The notes: generated by a model not told the origin, from the letters alone. Shown: positions 16,744 through 24,601, numbered from the stretch's first letter. The stretch is DNA of 46,168 bases from Rhodospirillaceae bacterium (GCA_002724395.1 PBOR01000017.1:163998-210165), one strand, 5' to 3'. Program-made: numbers and translations.

Positions 16744-18846
16744 ATGGTGGCACCCCCCCCAGAAGATCCGCCAGAAGGCTATTTCACCGGATCGCCAAAC
16801 GAAGTGCTCAATCACGTATTAGAATGTATAGATACCGGTGAGCACGATCGCGCGGAGCTAATCATCGCACAATTGATTAGCAACTTTTCCGCTAATGCCG
16901 AAGCATGGAACCTTAGGGGCATAAATAGCCTCAAAGGCGGCAATCCAGAACTCGCAATTCGATGTTTTGCTGAAGCCTCTAAATTGGATTTATCCAGTGC
17001 AGTTTATGCATCCAATCTTGGCAATGCGCTAGGAGTCGATAACCGCTGGGAAGAGGCCGCCGGTGCATGGTCACGTGCTGTATTGCTCGCTCCTAGCGTA
17101 AGCGCCTATCAGCTCGGCCTTGCCACCAGCTTGCTGCATAACGATCAAATCGAAGATGCCTTAGAACATGGCGAAAACGCTCTGAAAAAAGAGCTACCGG
17201 CAGCAAATGCAATTTTTACCTTCGCTAAAGCCTTATTCGATACCAAGCAAACCGAAGCGGCTATCAATGCTTATGAATTAGGGTTAACCCGGGAGCCTAA
17301 CAATATCGAGGGCCAATACCAATTGGCGCTATTACTGCAAACCATAGGCGACCAAAAAGGCGCGATAGAGCGTTATCGATCGCTCTTAAAGGCTAACCCG
17401 GACCATGCCGAAGCACTTTGCAATCTATCAGCCGCTGCACGAGATACCGGCGCGTTAGACGAGGCGATTCGCTACGGTGAACGGGCACTGACCCTTCGGC
17501 CCAAATTTGCTGACGCACACAACAACCTCGGCCTGGCGCTATGCGCCGCAGGTAAGATTGATAAGGCAATCGACCATTTCAAGACCGCCCTTAAAATAGC
17601 TGGGAAGCGATACGAAATACTCAACAATCTCGGCGTCGCCCAACAAGCTTGCGGCAATTTTAAAGCTGCTGAAAGCACCCTACAACAAGCCCTCAACCTT
17701 GAAGAACCCGATATTGCTCGCCCCGCTGCGGAACGCAATCTTGGCAATGTTTTGCGCCAAATGCAGCGCTTCGACGAAGCAATTATATATTATCGTATAG
17801 CACTGGAAAAAAGTCCGCTGGACTTTGCAACATATGGAAATCTCGGTTTAACGCTATTAAACCTTAATAAACCGGACGACGCCATTTCGGTTTACGAAAA
17901 AGCGCTTTCGCTGAATCCAGATCACGCCCAGCTCCGCAAAAGCCTTGGGATTGCCCAGCTTCTAAACGGCGCCTTTGAGGAGGGCTGGCACAATTACGAA
18001 GCTCGCTTGGAAGCACATCAATCAAAAAATTCTAGTAAGCGATGGGACGGCCAGACCCGGGCCAAGTCTTTATTAGTCCAAGCAGAGCAGGGCTTTGGCG
18101 ACACCATACAATTTTGCCGTTACATCCCATCACTATACAACTGCGCTGATAAAATAATTTTTGAATGCCAACCAGCACTTAAAGACCTTATGAACTCGCT
18201 TGATGAAAATATTGTTATTCGATCGCCCAAAGATCCAATAGTAGAGGCGGATTATCACATACCACTGTTGAGCCTTCCAATGATTAACGACACCAAATTG
18301 GAAACAATACCGTCAGCCGTACCTTACCTAAGGTCAGATCAGGACTTGGCTCAAATATGGCAAAATAAATTTGATGAACAGAGACCCAAAGTTGGCCTCG
18401 TCTGGTCAGGAAACTCAAAACGACAAGACGATTGGATGCGGTCCTGTCCAGCAGAATTTCTGCATACTATTTTGGATGTCGAAGGCTGCCACTTTGTAAG
18501 CTTACAGAAAGAAGGTGTACCCCAATCGCTGGCCCCACTTCACGACCTTTCCTCAGAGCTAACAGATTTCTCACAAACCGCCGCCGCCATTATGGCGCTT
18601 GACCTGGTGATTACCGTCGACACAGCAGTAGCTCATCTAGCCGGCGCCCTTGGAAAACCTGTTTGGGTTATGTTGGGCTATACGGCCGATTGGCGCTACT
18701 TATTGAAACGTGAAGATAGTCCCTGGTATCCTACTATGCGACTACGTCGCCAAACAAAACCCGGCGATTGGGACGGGCTCACAATAAAACTCGCCTCTGA
18801 ACTAAAAAAATGGATTTTAGTAGAGTGCCCGCAGGGGGAAATTTAG
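16744..18846 (+). CDS. TPR glycosyltransferase (FlmG-like), candidate flagellin glycosyltransferase
   Basis: This 700-aa fusion has about ten tetratricopeptide repeats (residues 40-420, for example AEALCNLSAAARDTGALDEA and ADAHNNLGLALCAAGKIDKA) joined to a C-terminal GT9/heptosyltransferase-like GT-B domain. The latter includes VGLVWSGNSKRQDDW near residue 550, DLVITVDTAVAHLAGALGKP near 620 and the ending DWRYLLKREDSPWYP. Caulobacter FlmG, which glycosylates flagellin, has the same TPR-plus-transferase plan, and flagellins lie 2 kb away. Codons 4-6 contain an 8-C run that could cause frameshift switching. The start ATG has only a weak ribosome site. The next gene begins 2 bases after the stop. 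Confidence 0.82.
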   Translation: MVAPPPEDPPEGYFTGSPNEVLNHVLECIDTGEHDRAELIIAQLISNFSANAEAWNLRGINSLKGGNPELAIRCFAEASKLDLSSAVYASNLGNALGVDNRWEEAAGAWSRAVLLAPSVSAYQLGLATSLLHNDQIEDALEHGENALKKELPAANAIFTFAKALFDTKQTEAAINAYELGLTREPNNIEGQYQLALLLQTIGDQKGAIERYRSLLKANPDHAEALCNLSAAARDTGALDEAIRYGERALTLRPKFADAHNNLGLALCAAGKIDKAIDHFKTALKIAGKRYEILNNLGVAQQACGNFKAAESTLQQALNLEEPDIARPAAERNLGNVLRQMQRFDEAIIYYRIALEKSPLDFATYGNLGLTLLNLNKPDDAISVYEKALSLNPDHAQLRKSLGIAQLLNGAFEEGWHNYEARLEAHQSKNSSKRWDGQTRAKSLLVQAEQGFGDTIQFCRYIPSLYNCADKIIFECQPALKDLMNSLDENIVIRSPKDPIVEADYHIPLLSLPMINDTKLETIPSAVPYLRSDQDLAQIWQNKFDEQRPKVGLVWSGNSKRQDDWMRSCPAEFLHTILDVEGCHFVSLQKEGVPQSLAPLHDLSSELTDFSQTAAAIMALDLVITVDTAVAHLAGALGKPVWVMLGYTADWRYLLKREDSPWYPTMRLRRQTKPGDWDGLTIKLASELKKWILVECPQGEI
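16753..16760 (+). repeat. Eight-C homopolymer at codons 4-6 of the TPR glycosyltransferase
   Basis: ATGGTGGCA is followed by eight C (Pro-Pro-Pro in frame). Reading with seven or nine C reaches a stop within about 40 codons in both cases, and no in-frame ATG follows closely. The position is typical of slipped-strand phase-variation tracts in surface glycosyltransferase genes. Confidence 0.85.
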
Positions 18847-18848
18847 AC

Positions 18849-19934
18849 ATGGAAATCACCAACGTCCAGGTAGAGGTTTTAAAGGTAACACTCGGACGCA
18901 CATATGCAGCAGGCGGCAGAAAAGTTGATGGGAATTGGCATGTACTCGCTCGTGTCACTACGAGTGACGGCACCGAAGGATTTGGATACGTCGTCAAACA
19001 ACGAGAAGATCTAGTCCGCGCCATTGCAGTTGCGACACAGGAATTAGGCCAACACCTTATAGGCATGGATGTGATAAATGTGGAAGCAGCATGGGAATTG
19101 CTGGCCAAACGAGCTGACTGGGTAGGGCCTGGTGGGTTTTTACATTGGGCGATCGCGCCTCTCGATATAGCGATGTGGGACGCCGCCGGGAAAGTAATCC
19201 GCCAGCCAGTTTACAAAATGCTGGGGGGTTACCAAAACAGCATAAAAGCCTACGCTAGCGATGAGCTTTGGTACAGTCTTTCCATCGATGAGTTGGAAGC
19301 ATCAGCGGCCCAACATGCCGCAAATGGTTTTTCCGCTATCAAGCTTCGCCTCGCAAAAACTGCGCCCGCCGCTGAACAAGTAAAACGCGTCCACGCCGCT
19401 AGAAAAGGGGCAGGGCCCAATGTGGGAATTATGGTCGATGCGACAGAGAGCTGGGACTTTAAACATGCGCTCGAAGTAGGACGCGCGTTGGAGGAAGTAG
19501 GCATATTTTGGCTTGAAGATCCCCTACCGCATACAGACCTCAAAGGTTTGGCTGAATTAGCATCAAAATTAGAAATTTCGGTAACGGGCGGCGAGCACCT
19601 CTATCAGCTCGTGCAATTTCGAGACACCTTCAAAATGCGCGCGCTAAATATCGCTATTCTAGATATTGCGCGTGTGGGCGGTATCACTCCATGGCGGAAA
19701 ATAGCATCCCTTGCCGAAGCCTTTCATATGAAAATTTGCGGGCACGTAATACCGGAGGTGCATGTGCATCTCCTGTCTGGCGTACCCAACGGCCATATGG
19801 TCGAATACATGCCGCGATCTTCGCCAATTTTAATCGACATGCCAGAACCCAAGGACGGAATACTAAAGGCTCCAGACAGTCCCGGATTGGGCTTTAGTTT
19901 AAATGAAAAAGCTGTAGCTCAATTCCGCGTCTAG
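18849..19934 (+). CDS. Enolase-superfamily (mandelate racemase group) acid-sugar dehydratase-like enzyme
   Basis: A 361-aa protein with the MR-like capping domain (1-125) and barrel. Catalytic and metal residues can be placed: K165-L-R167 at the end of the second strand, metal ligands D197 (MVDATESWD), E223 (WLEDPLP) and E249 (TGGEHLY), then D272 (LDIARVGG) and H299 (GHVIPEVHVHL) as the Asp-His dyad. This is the mandelate racemase/sugar-acid dehydratase arrangement, with Arg in place of the second Lys of the usual KxK. The substrate cannot be read. ATG 18849 is chosen because GGGGGA precedes it and the family motif starts there; an upstream ATG at 18810 overlaps the TPR gene. It is probably cotranscribed with the glycosyltransferase; a role in sugar supply is speculation. 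Confidence 0.85.
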   Translation: MEITNVQVEVLKVTLGRTYAAGGRKVDGNWHVLARVTTSDGTEGFGYVVKQREDLVRAIAVATQELGQHLIGMDVINVEAAWELLAKRADWVGPGGFLHWAIAPLDIAMWDAAGKVIRQPVYKMLGGYQNSIKAYASDELWYSLSIDELEASAAQHAANGFSAIKLRLAKTAPAAEQVKRVHAARKGAGPNVGIMVDATESWDFKHALEVGRALEEVGIFWLEDPLPHTDLKGLAELASKLEISVTGGEHLYQLVQFRDTFKMRALNIAILDIARVGGITPWRKIASLAEAFHMKICGHVIPEVHVHLLSGVPNGHMVEYMPRSSPILIDMPEPKDGILKAPDSPGLGFSLNEKAVAQFRV

Positions 19935-19948
19935 TGACGTCGCGTTTA

Positions 19949-20383
19949 CTAAGCGACGACACCGCCGCCTGTCACTGGTGGCTCACTCTTCAATAGATCA
20001 GGCTCTACTGCCTCTTCAGGAACAGTCATTAATCCTGCAGCAATATTTCTATTGATCTCAATCAAAACCTTAAGTTTTCCACCTTCGGGTTCGGCAAGTG
20101 CCCCCACGGTATGCTTATCTATGAACACGCTAAGACTAAGGATGTTTTCCTTAATTTCGACTGGCAACGGGTTTTCAGCCGATGCAATATCGGCCTGGAA
20201 AATAGTCCAAAGCCGCCAATTAAGGCGAAGGGCTGCTTTATAAGCATCGACATCATCCAGATTACCGGTGTAGGCATCCATCTTACGAGCAGCTTCAAGC
20301 AACGCGTTCGCTTCTCTTTGTGCAGCACTCGCACCTAATTTTCCAGAAGTTTGGTAAGCCTGACCTAATTCAGCTTGTGACAT
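19949..20383 (-). CDS. flaF: FlaF, flagellin synthesis regulator/secretion factor
   Basis: A 144-aa alphaproteobacterial protein that promotes flagellin production and export, opposing FlbT. The conserved region runs from QAYQTSGKLGASAAQREANA through AALRLNWRLWTIFQADIASA to LSLSVFIDKHTVGALAEPEG. The C-terminal 25 residues form a variable tail ending GGGVVA. The start overlaps the end of flbT by 14 bases, so the pair is translationally coupled, as in Caulobacter and Brucella. It is convergent with the enolase-family gene, with only 14 bases between stops. Confidence 0.93.
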   Translation of the reverse strand: MSQAELGQAYQTSGKLGASAAQREANALLEAARKMDAYTGNLDDVDAYKAALRLNWRLWTIFQADIASAENPLPVEIKENILSLSVFIDKHTVGALAEPEGGKLKVLIEINRNIAAGLMTVPEEAVEPDLLKSEPPVTGGGVVA

Positions 20384-20762
20384 GCGTTAGAACCTCTTCT
20401 TCATACTTCATGAGCTTCCGACATTTTTTCAATCCGCTATAAACGTCCCCCTCAATTATACATTTCCCAATCTCGAGAACAATTGGCGTGGAACTGGGTA
20501 CGGCATCAACGAACTGTTTTACGATTTGGTTAAATTTCTGATGATAGTAGCTTTCTTTTTCCGGAAACATGTAAATCATTTGAACCAAAAAATAGATACG
20601 TTTAGCAGGACTATCCGCCTCTTTTGATGACATTATATCCCGCTCTCTCAGTATACTTGCTTTATTTTCAAGTACAAGCTCTGCTTTTTCTCCACCATTT
20701 AGAATAACAGCCTGGTTAATTGCTATCTTTTCGCCAGCTCTTAAAACAATTTTTAACGGCAT
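20370..20762 (-). CDS. flbT: FlbT, post-transcriptional regulator of flagellin
   Basis: A 130-aa protein from ATG 20762, where the family consensus begins (MPLKIVLRAGEKIAINQAVI). In-frame extension to 20798 is not supported by the family. Further signatures are KRIYFLVQMIYMFPEK and a C-terminal helix (VYSGLKKCRKLMKYEEEVL). In Caulobacter, FlbT binds the 5' leader of flagellin mRNA and lowers its stability until the hook is complete. Here the flagellin leaders are about 95-115 bases by promoter prediction, long enough for such control. A strong terminator separates it from flagellin 1. Confidence 0.93.
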   Translation of the reverse strand: MPLKIVLRAGEKIAINQAVILNGGEKAELVLENKASILRERDIMSSKEADSPAKRIYFLVQMIYMFPEKESYYHQKFNQIVKQFVDAVPSSTPIVLEIGKCIIEGDVYSGLKKCRKLMKYEEEVLTHVTS

Positions 20763-20921
20763 TATTCCGTAAACCTTCATTTTACTGGAGTAAAACAATT
20801 TAGATAAGGCTTCTAATACAACATTGAATCCTATTCAATTTTTATACCAAGTGGAGCTCAGAAAGCGATAGTTCTATCCTTTTGCCAGCCGATGCTTTTT
20901 GCCAGACAACTAGCGTACCAT

Positions 20922-20956
20922 AAAAAAACGCGGGGGCCCCAAAAAGGGACCCCCGC
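20922..20956 (-). terminator. Strong intrinsic terminator after flagellin 1
   Basis: On the minus strand a GC-rich hairpin (stem GCGGGGG with CCC continuing, TTTTT-containing loop) is followed by CGTTTTTTT. It stands 25 bases after the flagellin stop and isolates the highly expressed flagellin from flbT-flaF. Confidence 0.88.
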
Positions 20957-20980
20957 ACTTAGTTCGGCATTTAACCGAAT

Positions 20981-21805
20981 TTAGCCAAAGAGAGCCAAAA
21001 TTCCTCGTTCGCTCTGAGACGCAAGAGCCAACGAATTAATACCCAATTGCTGACGTGTTTGCAGAGCAAGCAAGTTAGCACTTTCTTCATTGAGATCGGC
21101 CAGAGTTAATTTACCTGAACCATCCTGGAGGGTATTGATCAAGCTATCGGAGAAGTTCAATCGCGTTTGAAGAACCGTTGAGTTCGAACCCAAAGTCGAA
21201 GCATTGGTGCGCAATTCGGTCAACGCATTACCAATTGCTGTGAGAGCAACATTAATATTAGCAGCAGCACCAAAGTTATTAGCCGCGTTAGCAACATTCA
21301 AACCGGTAGCAGCCGTTGTCGAGTCAAGGCCAGTAACAGTCAAAGTATTGGTGCCGGTTTCATTAAAAGTAACCACCAGGTTGTCCGGTGTCGCTTTTAA
21401 CAAATTGGTACCGTTGAAACTGGCATCTTTGGTGAGATTATCGATTTGAGTCAGAATATCATTAAATTGCTTTGCGAGAGTAGACCGTTCTGTAAGAGAA
21501 CCCGTAGCCTTAGCATTGTTTGCAAGCCCCCTAGCCTGCTCTACTAATTCCGTAATGGCGTCGATGCCGTCTAGAGCTGCATTTACAGTCGAGATAGATA
21601 CATCAATATCACCACGAAGTTTGGAAAAATCATCTGCCCGGTTTGACAATGCGCGAGCAGTAAAAAACGCACCCGCGTCATCAACAGGGGAGGAAACCCT
21701 TAAACCAGAAGCTAGACGATCCTGTGTTCGATCAATGAGACCAGACGATCGTTGAAGGGTTAAAAGGTTTTGCCGGACAGCCTTTGTTAGGGTTACATCT
21801 GCCAT
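20981..21805 (-). CDS. fliC: Flagellin 1
   Basis: Filament subunit, 274 aa, in the compact D0/D1-rich form usual for alphaproteobacteria. The N-terminus (TLTKAVRQNLLTLQRSSGLI, RTQDRLASGLRVSSPVDDAG) and C-terminus (LNEESANLLALQTRQQLGIN, SLALASQSERGILALFG) are canonical. The short middle (about 125-190) is Asn/Thr/Ala-rich and offers many Ser/Thr sites for O-glycosylation. It has its own sigma-54 promoter (21930-21944) and terminator. It is a close paralogue of flagellin 2 and shares a 59-base perfectly identical block with it (21459-21517). The symbol is generic. Confidence 0.97.
   Translation of the reverse strand: MADVTLTKAVRQNLLTLQRSSGLIDRTQDRLASGLRVSSPVDDAGAFFTARALSNRADDFSKLRGDIDVSISTVNAALDGIDAITELVEQARGLANNAKATGSLTERSTLAKQFNDILTQIDNLTKDASFNGTNLLKATPDNLVVTFNETGTNTLTVTGLDSTTAATGLNVANAANNFGAAANINVALTAIGNALTELRTNASTLGSNSTVLQTRLNFSDSLINTLQDGSGKLTLADLNEESANLLALQTRQQLGINSLALASQSERGILALFG
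21459..21517. repeat. 59-base block identical in both flagellin genes (copy in flagellin 1)
   Basis: Positions 21459-21517 are base-for-base identical to 22609-22667 in flagellin 2, including all third codon positions, while sequences on both sides differ at many synonymous sites. It encodes the conserved NAKATGSLTERSTLAKQFND segment of domain D1. This is a mark of recent gene conversion or recombination between paralogues. Confidence 0.8.
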
Positions 21806-21929
21806 GGTAGACTCCTATTCTAGGATTATGTGATCAACCGCCTTCTGCGGCTGCAAACACCTTGAATTGGCTTCTCCATTTCAAGGCCCCAATTCTATCT
21901 AGAACGGGCTAGGTTCGACTTGTTAGGAA

Positions 21930-21944
21930 GCAACTGCCGTGCCA
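21930..21944 (-). promoter_or_regulatory. Sigma-54 promoter of flagellin 1
   Basis: The minus strand reads TGGCACGGCAGTTGC, a full match to TGGCACG-N4-TTGC. It is the best sigma-54 site in the window. The predicted start near 21918 gives a leader of about 113 bases. Confidence 0.88.
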
Positions 21945-22043
21945 TCAGGTGTGCTACCCATCATGCCAATCCAAGTTATTGAAATTATGGGATTTTAAGT
22001 TTGAAACGCATGATAAGAACGGTAAAAATTTACCTAGCCTACA

Positions 22044-22082
22044 CGGCAAATTTTTCCCACCGGCGGGAACTTTCTGCCCAGC
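22044..22082 (-). promoter_or_regulatory. Two FlbD-type enhancer-like motifs upstream of flagellin 1
   Basis: On the plus strand CGGCAAATTTTTCCCAC (22044-22060) and GGGAACTTTCTGCCCAG (22065-22081) are two adjacent, imperfect copies of the recurring motif, 21 bases apart. They lie 100-140 bases upstream of the flagellin 1 -24 element. The tandem spacing of about two helical turns repeats the pattern seen before flgI. Confidence 0.5.
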
Positions 22083-22130
22083 CGGTGAGATAAAAGTCTA
22101 ATTTAGGTGCTAACTTACTGCGGGAATGAC

Positions 22131-22958
22131 CTACCCGAATAGCGCCAACACAGCCCGTTCGCTTTGCGAAGCAAGCGCGAGAGAGTTTAAACCTAATTGT
22201 TGCCGAGTCTGAAGCGACAACAAATTAGCACTTTCCTGGTTGAGATCAGCTAATGTAAGCTTTCCTGCACCTTCCAACAAAGTATTCGAGAGATCTTCAG
22301 TAAAATTCAATCTGGCTGTCAGCACACTACTATTTGAACCTAGGGTCGACGCATTGGCGCGCAACTCCACCAACGCAGCATTAACCGCAGTAATTGCTAC
22401 ATTAACATTCGCAGTCGAGCCAAAGTTATTGGCCGCGTTAGCGATGTTCAAGCCGGCAGCAGCCGTGGTCATATCGAGACCAGTTATCGTAAGTTTACTT
22501 GATCCATTCTCGTTAAAATCAACAATTAGATTGTCCGGTGTCGTTTTTAAAAGATTGGTACCATTGAAACTAGAATCTTTAGTCAAATCATCGATTTGAC
22601 TCAGAATGTCATTAAATTGCTTTGCGAGAGTAGACCGTTCTGTAAGAGAACCCGTAGCCTTAGCATTATTGGCAAGACCTTTCGCCTGTTCAACCAACTC
22701 GGTAATAGCGTCAATACCATTTAAGGCAGAGGTAATTGTGCTGATACCAAGATCGATATTTTCTTTAATACTGTTCAAATCGTCCGCTCTAAATGTCAAC
22801 GCACGCGAGCTAAAAAAAGCGCTTGCATCATCTTGAGCGGAATTGACCTTCAAACCAGTAGCAAGTCGATCTTGCGTTTGGGTGATCACACGATCAGTCT
22901 TCTGCAAGGTCAATAAATTGGTTCGAACTGCAGCCGATAGGTTAACTTTGTCTGCCAT
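22131..22958 (-). CDS. fliC: Flagellin 2
   Basis: Second filament subunit, 275 aa from ATG 22958 (MADKVNLSAAVRTNLLTLQK); the frame extends upstream to 22985 but the family start is at MADK. D0/D1 ends are canonical (RTQDRLATGLKVNSA-type start and SLALASQSERAVLALFG end). It differs from flagellin 1 mainly in D1 and at scattered positions, yet shares a 59-base identical block (22609-22667). It has a separate sigma-54 promoter and upstream motif, so both flagellins should be late genes. Whether the two occupy different filament zones cannot be told from sequence. The symbol is generic. Confidence 0.97.
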   Translation of the reverse strand: MADKVNLSAAVRTNLLTLQKTDRVITQTQDRLATGLKVNSAQDDASAFFSSRALTFRADDLNSIKENIDLGISTITSALNGIDAITELVEQAKGLANNAKATGSLTERSTLAKQFNDILSQIDDLTKDSSFNGTNLLKTTPDNLIVDFNENGSSKLTITGLDMTTAAAGLNIANAANNFGSTANVNVAITAVNAALVELRANASTLGSNSSVLTARLNFTEDLSNTLLEGAGKLTLADLNQESANLLSLQTRQQLGLNSLALASQSERAVLALFG

Positions 22959-23063
22959 ATGCCGTGTCCTTTCTGACTGTGACAATGGGCGCCAACAGCA
23001 GCAAAAGGTCTTTGAAGAAGCGACCGAATTATCGCAGTGAGCGCCGAACTTACTTCATTAAGC

Positions 23064-23078
23064 GCAACGGACATGCCA
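23064..23078 (-). promoter_or_regulatory. Sigma-54 promoter of flagellin 2
   Basis: The minus strand reads TGGCATGTCCGTTGC, with GG-N10-GC spacing and an intact TTGC. The predicted start near 23052 leaves about 94 bases of leader before the flagellin 2 ATG. Confidence 0.8.
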
Positions 23079-23164
23079 CAAGCAAAAAATGTTTAAGCTA
23101 CTGTTTAATATTAGTTTTTTTAGGTAGAACGTTACTTGGCAATAGACACTTAATCTTTTCTGCC

Positions 23165-23181
23165 GGGCAAGTCTTGCCAAC
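23165..23181 (-). promoter_or_regulatory. FlbD-type enhancer-like motif upstream of flagellin 2
   Basis: GGGCAAGTCTTGCCAAC is nearly palindromic (GGCAAG-T-CTTGCC) and matches the recurring motif in either orientation. It lies about 90 bases upstream of the flagellin 2 -24 box and close to the 3' end of the aminotransferase gene (stop at 23212). Confidence 0.58.
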
Positions 23182-23211
23182 TCAGGAACAAATTTCCCAG
23201 CAAATCAGTTA

Positions 23212-24312
23212 TCATATAAATGATTCCAAGCTTGACCGAACGCGGCCAATCTCCTGTGCCGTCAGACCGGAAAAAAACGGTAAACCCAGCACACGCCTTC
23301 CTAATTTTTCAGTCACAGGCAATTCGCCACTCGAACAGTTTTCAAATGCTGGCTCCCGATGGCAGCCTTTACTCCACCATTGGCGGACCTCGATGCCTTG
23401 CGCGTTCATAAAGGTAATAGCATCATCAAGGTTACCTTCAGGAAGTAAAATATTGAATGTTGATTTCGCAAAAGTAGCATCCGAACCAGGTGCGAATACG
23501 ATCCCATCAAGCTCTTGCAGAGCCTCAGCATAAAGTACCGAACAGTCAATATTTTGGCGACGCGTTCTTTCCCATTGATCCAAGGCCGCGTGCCCAACTG
23601 CTGCACTATATTCGCTAAGCTTGCCATTGAAACCCATGGATTCTGCACTTCGTCTGCCTCTAAATCCAAAATTCGTATGGAAGAATAGCTCACGTGCCCG
23701 GTCCACATCTTCGCAAATAATGAGACCACCTTCACCAATACCAAGTGGTTTGGTGGCATGGAGACTCACAATTGTTGGGCATCGCCCCGGCGTGATCGTG
23801 TCAATACCGGCAGCAGCATCTATGATTACAGGAACGCCGGTTTCTAGTTCAATCTTATCCCAAGCAGCGACATTCAAGGGGGCACCAAATGGCGACACCG
23901 GTAGCACCGCTCGCACGTTTTCACCCAAACCAGCTAAATATTGACGTACATTATCGGGATCCAATCCCCAACTAACCGGGTCCACATCAACAAAATGCGG
24001 CGTGAGACCGGCAGCCACGGCTGCATGAGCGCTTGCAGCAAAAGTAAAAGAAGGCATGACGCAAAGCCCCCTTAATCCCTTCGCGGCTTCTCGCAATGCC
24101 ATGGTTAAACCAAGCGTACCATTTGCTGTTAACACTACATTCTCGGGCCCTACGGAAAACATATTGGCAAACCGAGACCGTAATCGTTGCTCCAACGGAC
24201 CATAATTGCTGTACCACTGGTTTATATCAATTTCAGAAAGATAGGGCACGACTGCCTCAGCATTAGGCAATCGCGGTCGCATAAGTGGAATATCGAATTT
24301 GTCCACGTCCAT
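23212..24312 (-). CDS. DegT/DnrJ/EryC1/StrS-family PLP sugar aminotransferase
   Basis: A 366-aa enzyme predicted to put an amino group on a nucleotide-linked keto-sugar. The PLP lysine is K188 in SLHATKPLGIGEGG, and the PLP-ring aspartate is D165 (VPVIIDAAAG). The SFTFAASAHAAVAAGLTPHF and FVDVDP motifs are typical of the family. Start ATG 24312 is preferred to an upstream TTG (24330) because AAGAGAG lies just before it. The gene is downstream of a sigma-54-like site (24378-24393) and next to flagellin 2, suggesting synthesis of the sugar that decorates flagellin (compare Caulobacter FlmB). No dehydratase partner (FlmA/PseB-like) is in the window. Confidence 0.88.
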   Translation of the reverse strand: MDVDKFDIPLMRPRLPNAEAVVPYLSEIDINQWYSNYGPLEQRLRSRFANMFSVGPENVVLTANGTLGLTMALREAAKGLRGLCVMPSFTFAASAHAAVAAGLTPHFVDVDPVSWGLDPDNVRQYLAGLGENVRAVLPVSPFGAPLNVAAWDKIELETGVPVIIDAAAGIDTITPGRCPTIVSLHATKPLGIGEGGLIICEDVDRARELFFHTNFGFRGRRSAESMGFNGKLSEYSAAVGHAALDQWERTRRQNIDCSVLYAEALQELDGIVFAPGSDATFAKSTFNILLPEGNLDDAITFMNAQGIEVRQWWSKGCHREPAFENCSSGELPVTEKLGRRVLGLPFFSGLTAQEIGRVRSSLESFI

Positions 24313-24364
24313 AAAGCTCTCTTCAACCAATTGAATAAATATACGACACTAGAATTGATCAGAC

Positions 24365-24601
24365 TCAGTCGAAGTGTTGCAAAAGCACGGCCAACTCATT
24401 GTCAAATGATAATACAACAGGTCGCCTATGATTTTGTTTAGCTTGCCGAAATAAATGCATCATCGAGCACCAAGGGCTATCACTGCGGCGTCTCAACCGT
24501 CGCCAATCGGGGCCGTGTGATACCACCAACCAAACTGATTTCCCCATGCCGCCCGCGCCGATATTTCCCAAGAGCCTTGTGCGAAGTGGAGATGACAGCA
24601 T
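24365..24601 (-). pseudogene. Remnant of a TPR-linked GT9-type glycosyltransferase C-terminus
   Basis: A 78-codon frame resembles the last 75 residues of the FlmG-like protein at 16744. It has GMGKSVWLVVSHGPDWRRL against GALGKPVWVMLGYTADWRYL, followed by RRRSDSPWCSMMHLFRQAK against KREDSPWYPTMRLRRQTK. The upstream sequence does not continue the transferase (no DTAVAHL region), and the N-terminal part and TPRs are missing. It is therefore a decayed fragment, most likely left by duplication and deletion of a second FlmG-type gene. An active small protein is unlikely but not excluded. Confidence 0.68.
24378..24393 (-). promoter_or_regulatory. Sigma-54-like promoter before the aminotransferase
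   Basis: The minus strand reads TGGCCGTGCTTTTGCA, with GG-N10-GC spacing and a perfect TTGCA -12 box. The predicted start near 24368 is about 55 bases before the ATG at 24312. It lies inside the glycosyltransferase remnant and lacks a clear upstream enhancer-like motif, so a chance match is possible. Confidence 0.45.

Larger units (their letters stand above)
21806..22130. promoter_or_regulatory. Flagellin 1 control region
   Basis: These 325 bases between the two flagellin genes hold the flagellin 1 leader, its sigma-54 promoter at 21930-21944 and two enhancer-like motifs at 22044-22082. A hairpin (CACCGGC/GCCGGTG, 22058-22087) overlaps the second motif and follows the flagellin 2 stop by about 40 bases. 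It has no T-run, so it may be a weak terminator or merely part of the motif symmetry. Confidence 0.6.

Noticed and set aside
22058..22087. Hairpin after flagellin 2 as a strong intrinsic terminator
   Set aside because: The stem is good but no T-tract follows on the minus strand; it coincides with enhancer-like motifs, so its role is left open.
22964..23533. 189-codon plus-strand ORF across the flagellin 2 upstream region
   Set aside because: It overlaps the flagellin 2 promoter, the enhancer-like motif and the 3' end of the aminotransferase on the other strand; low-quality shadow.
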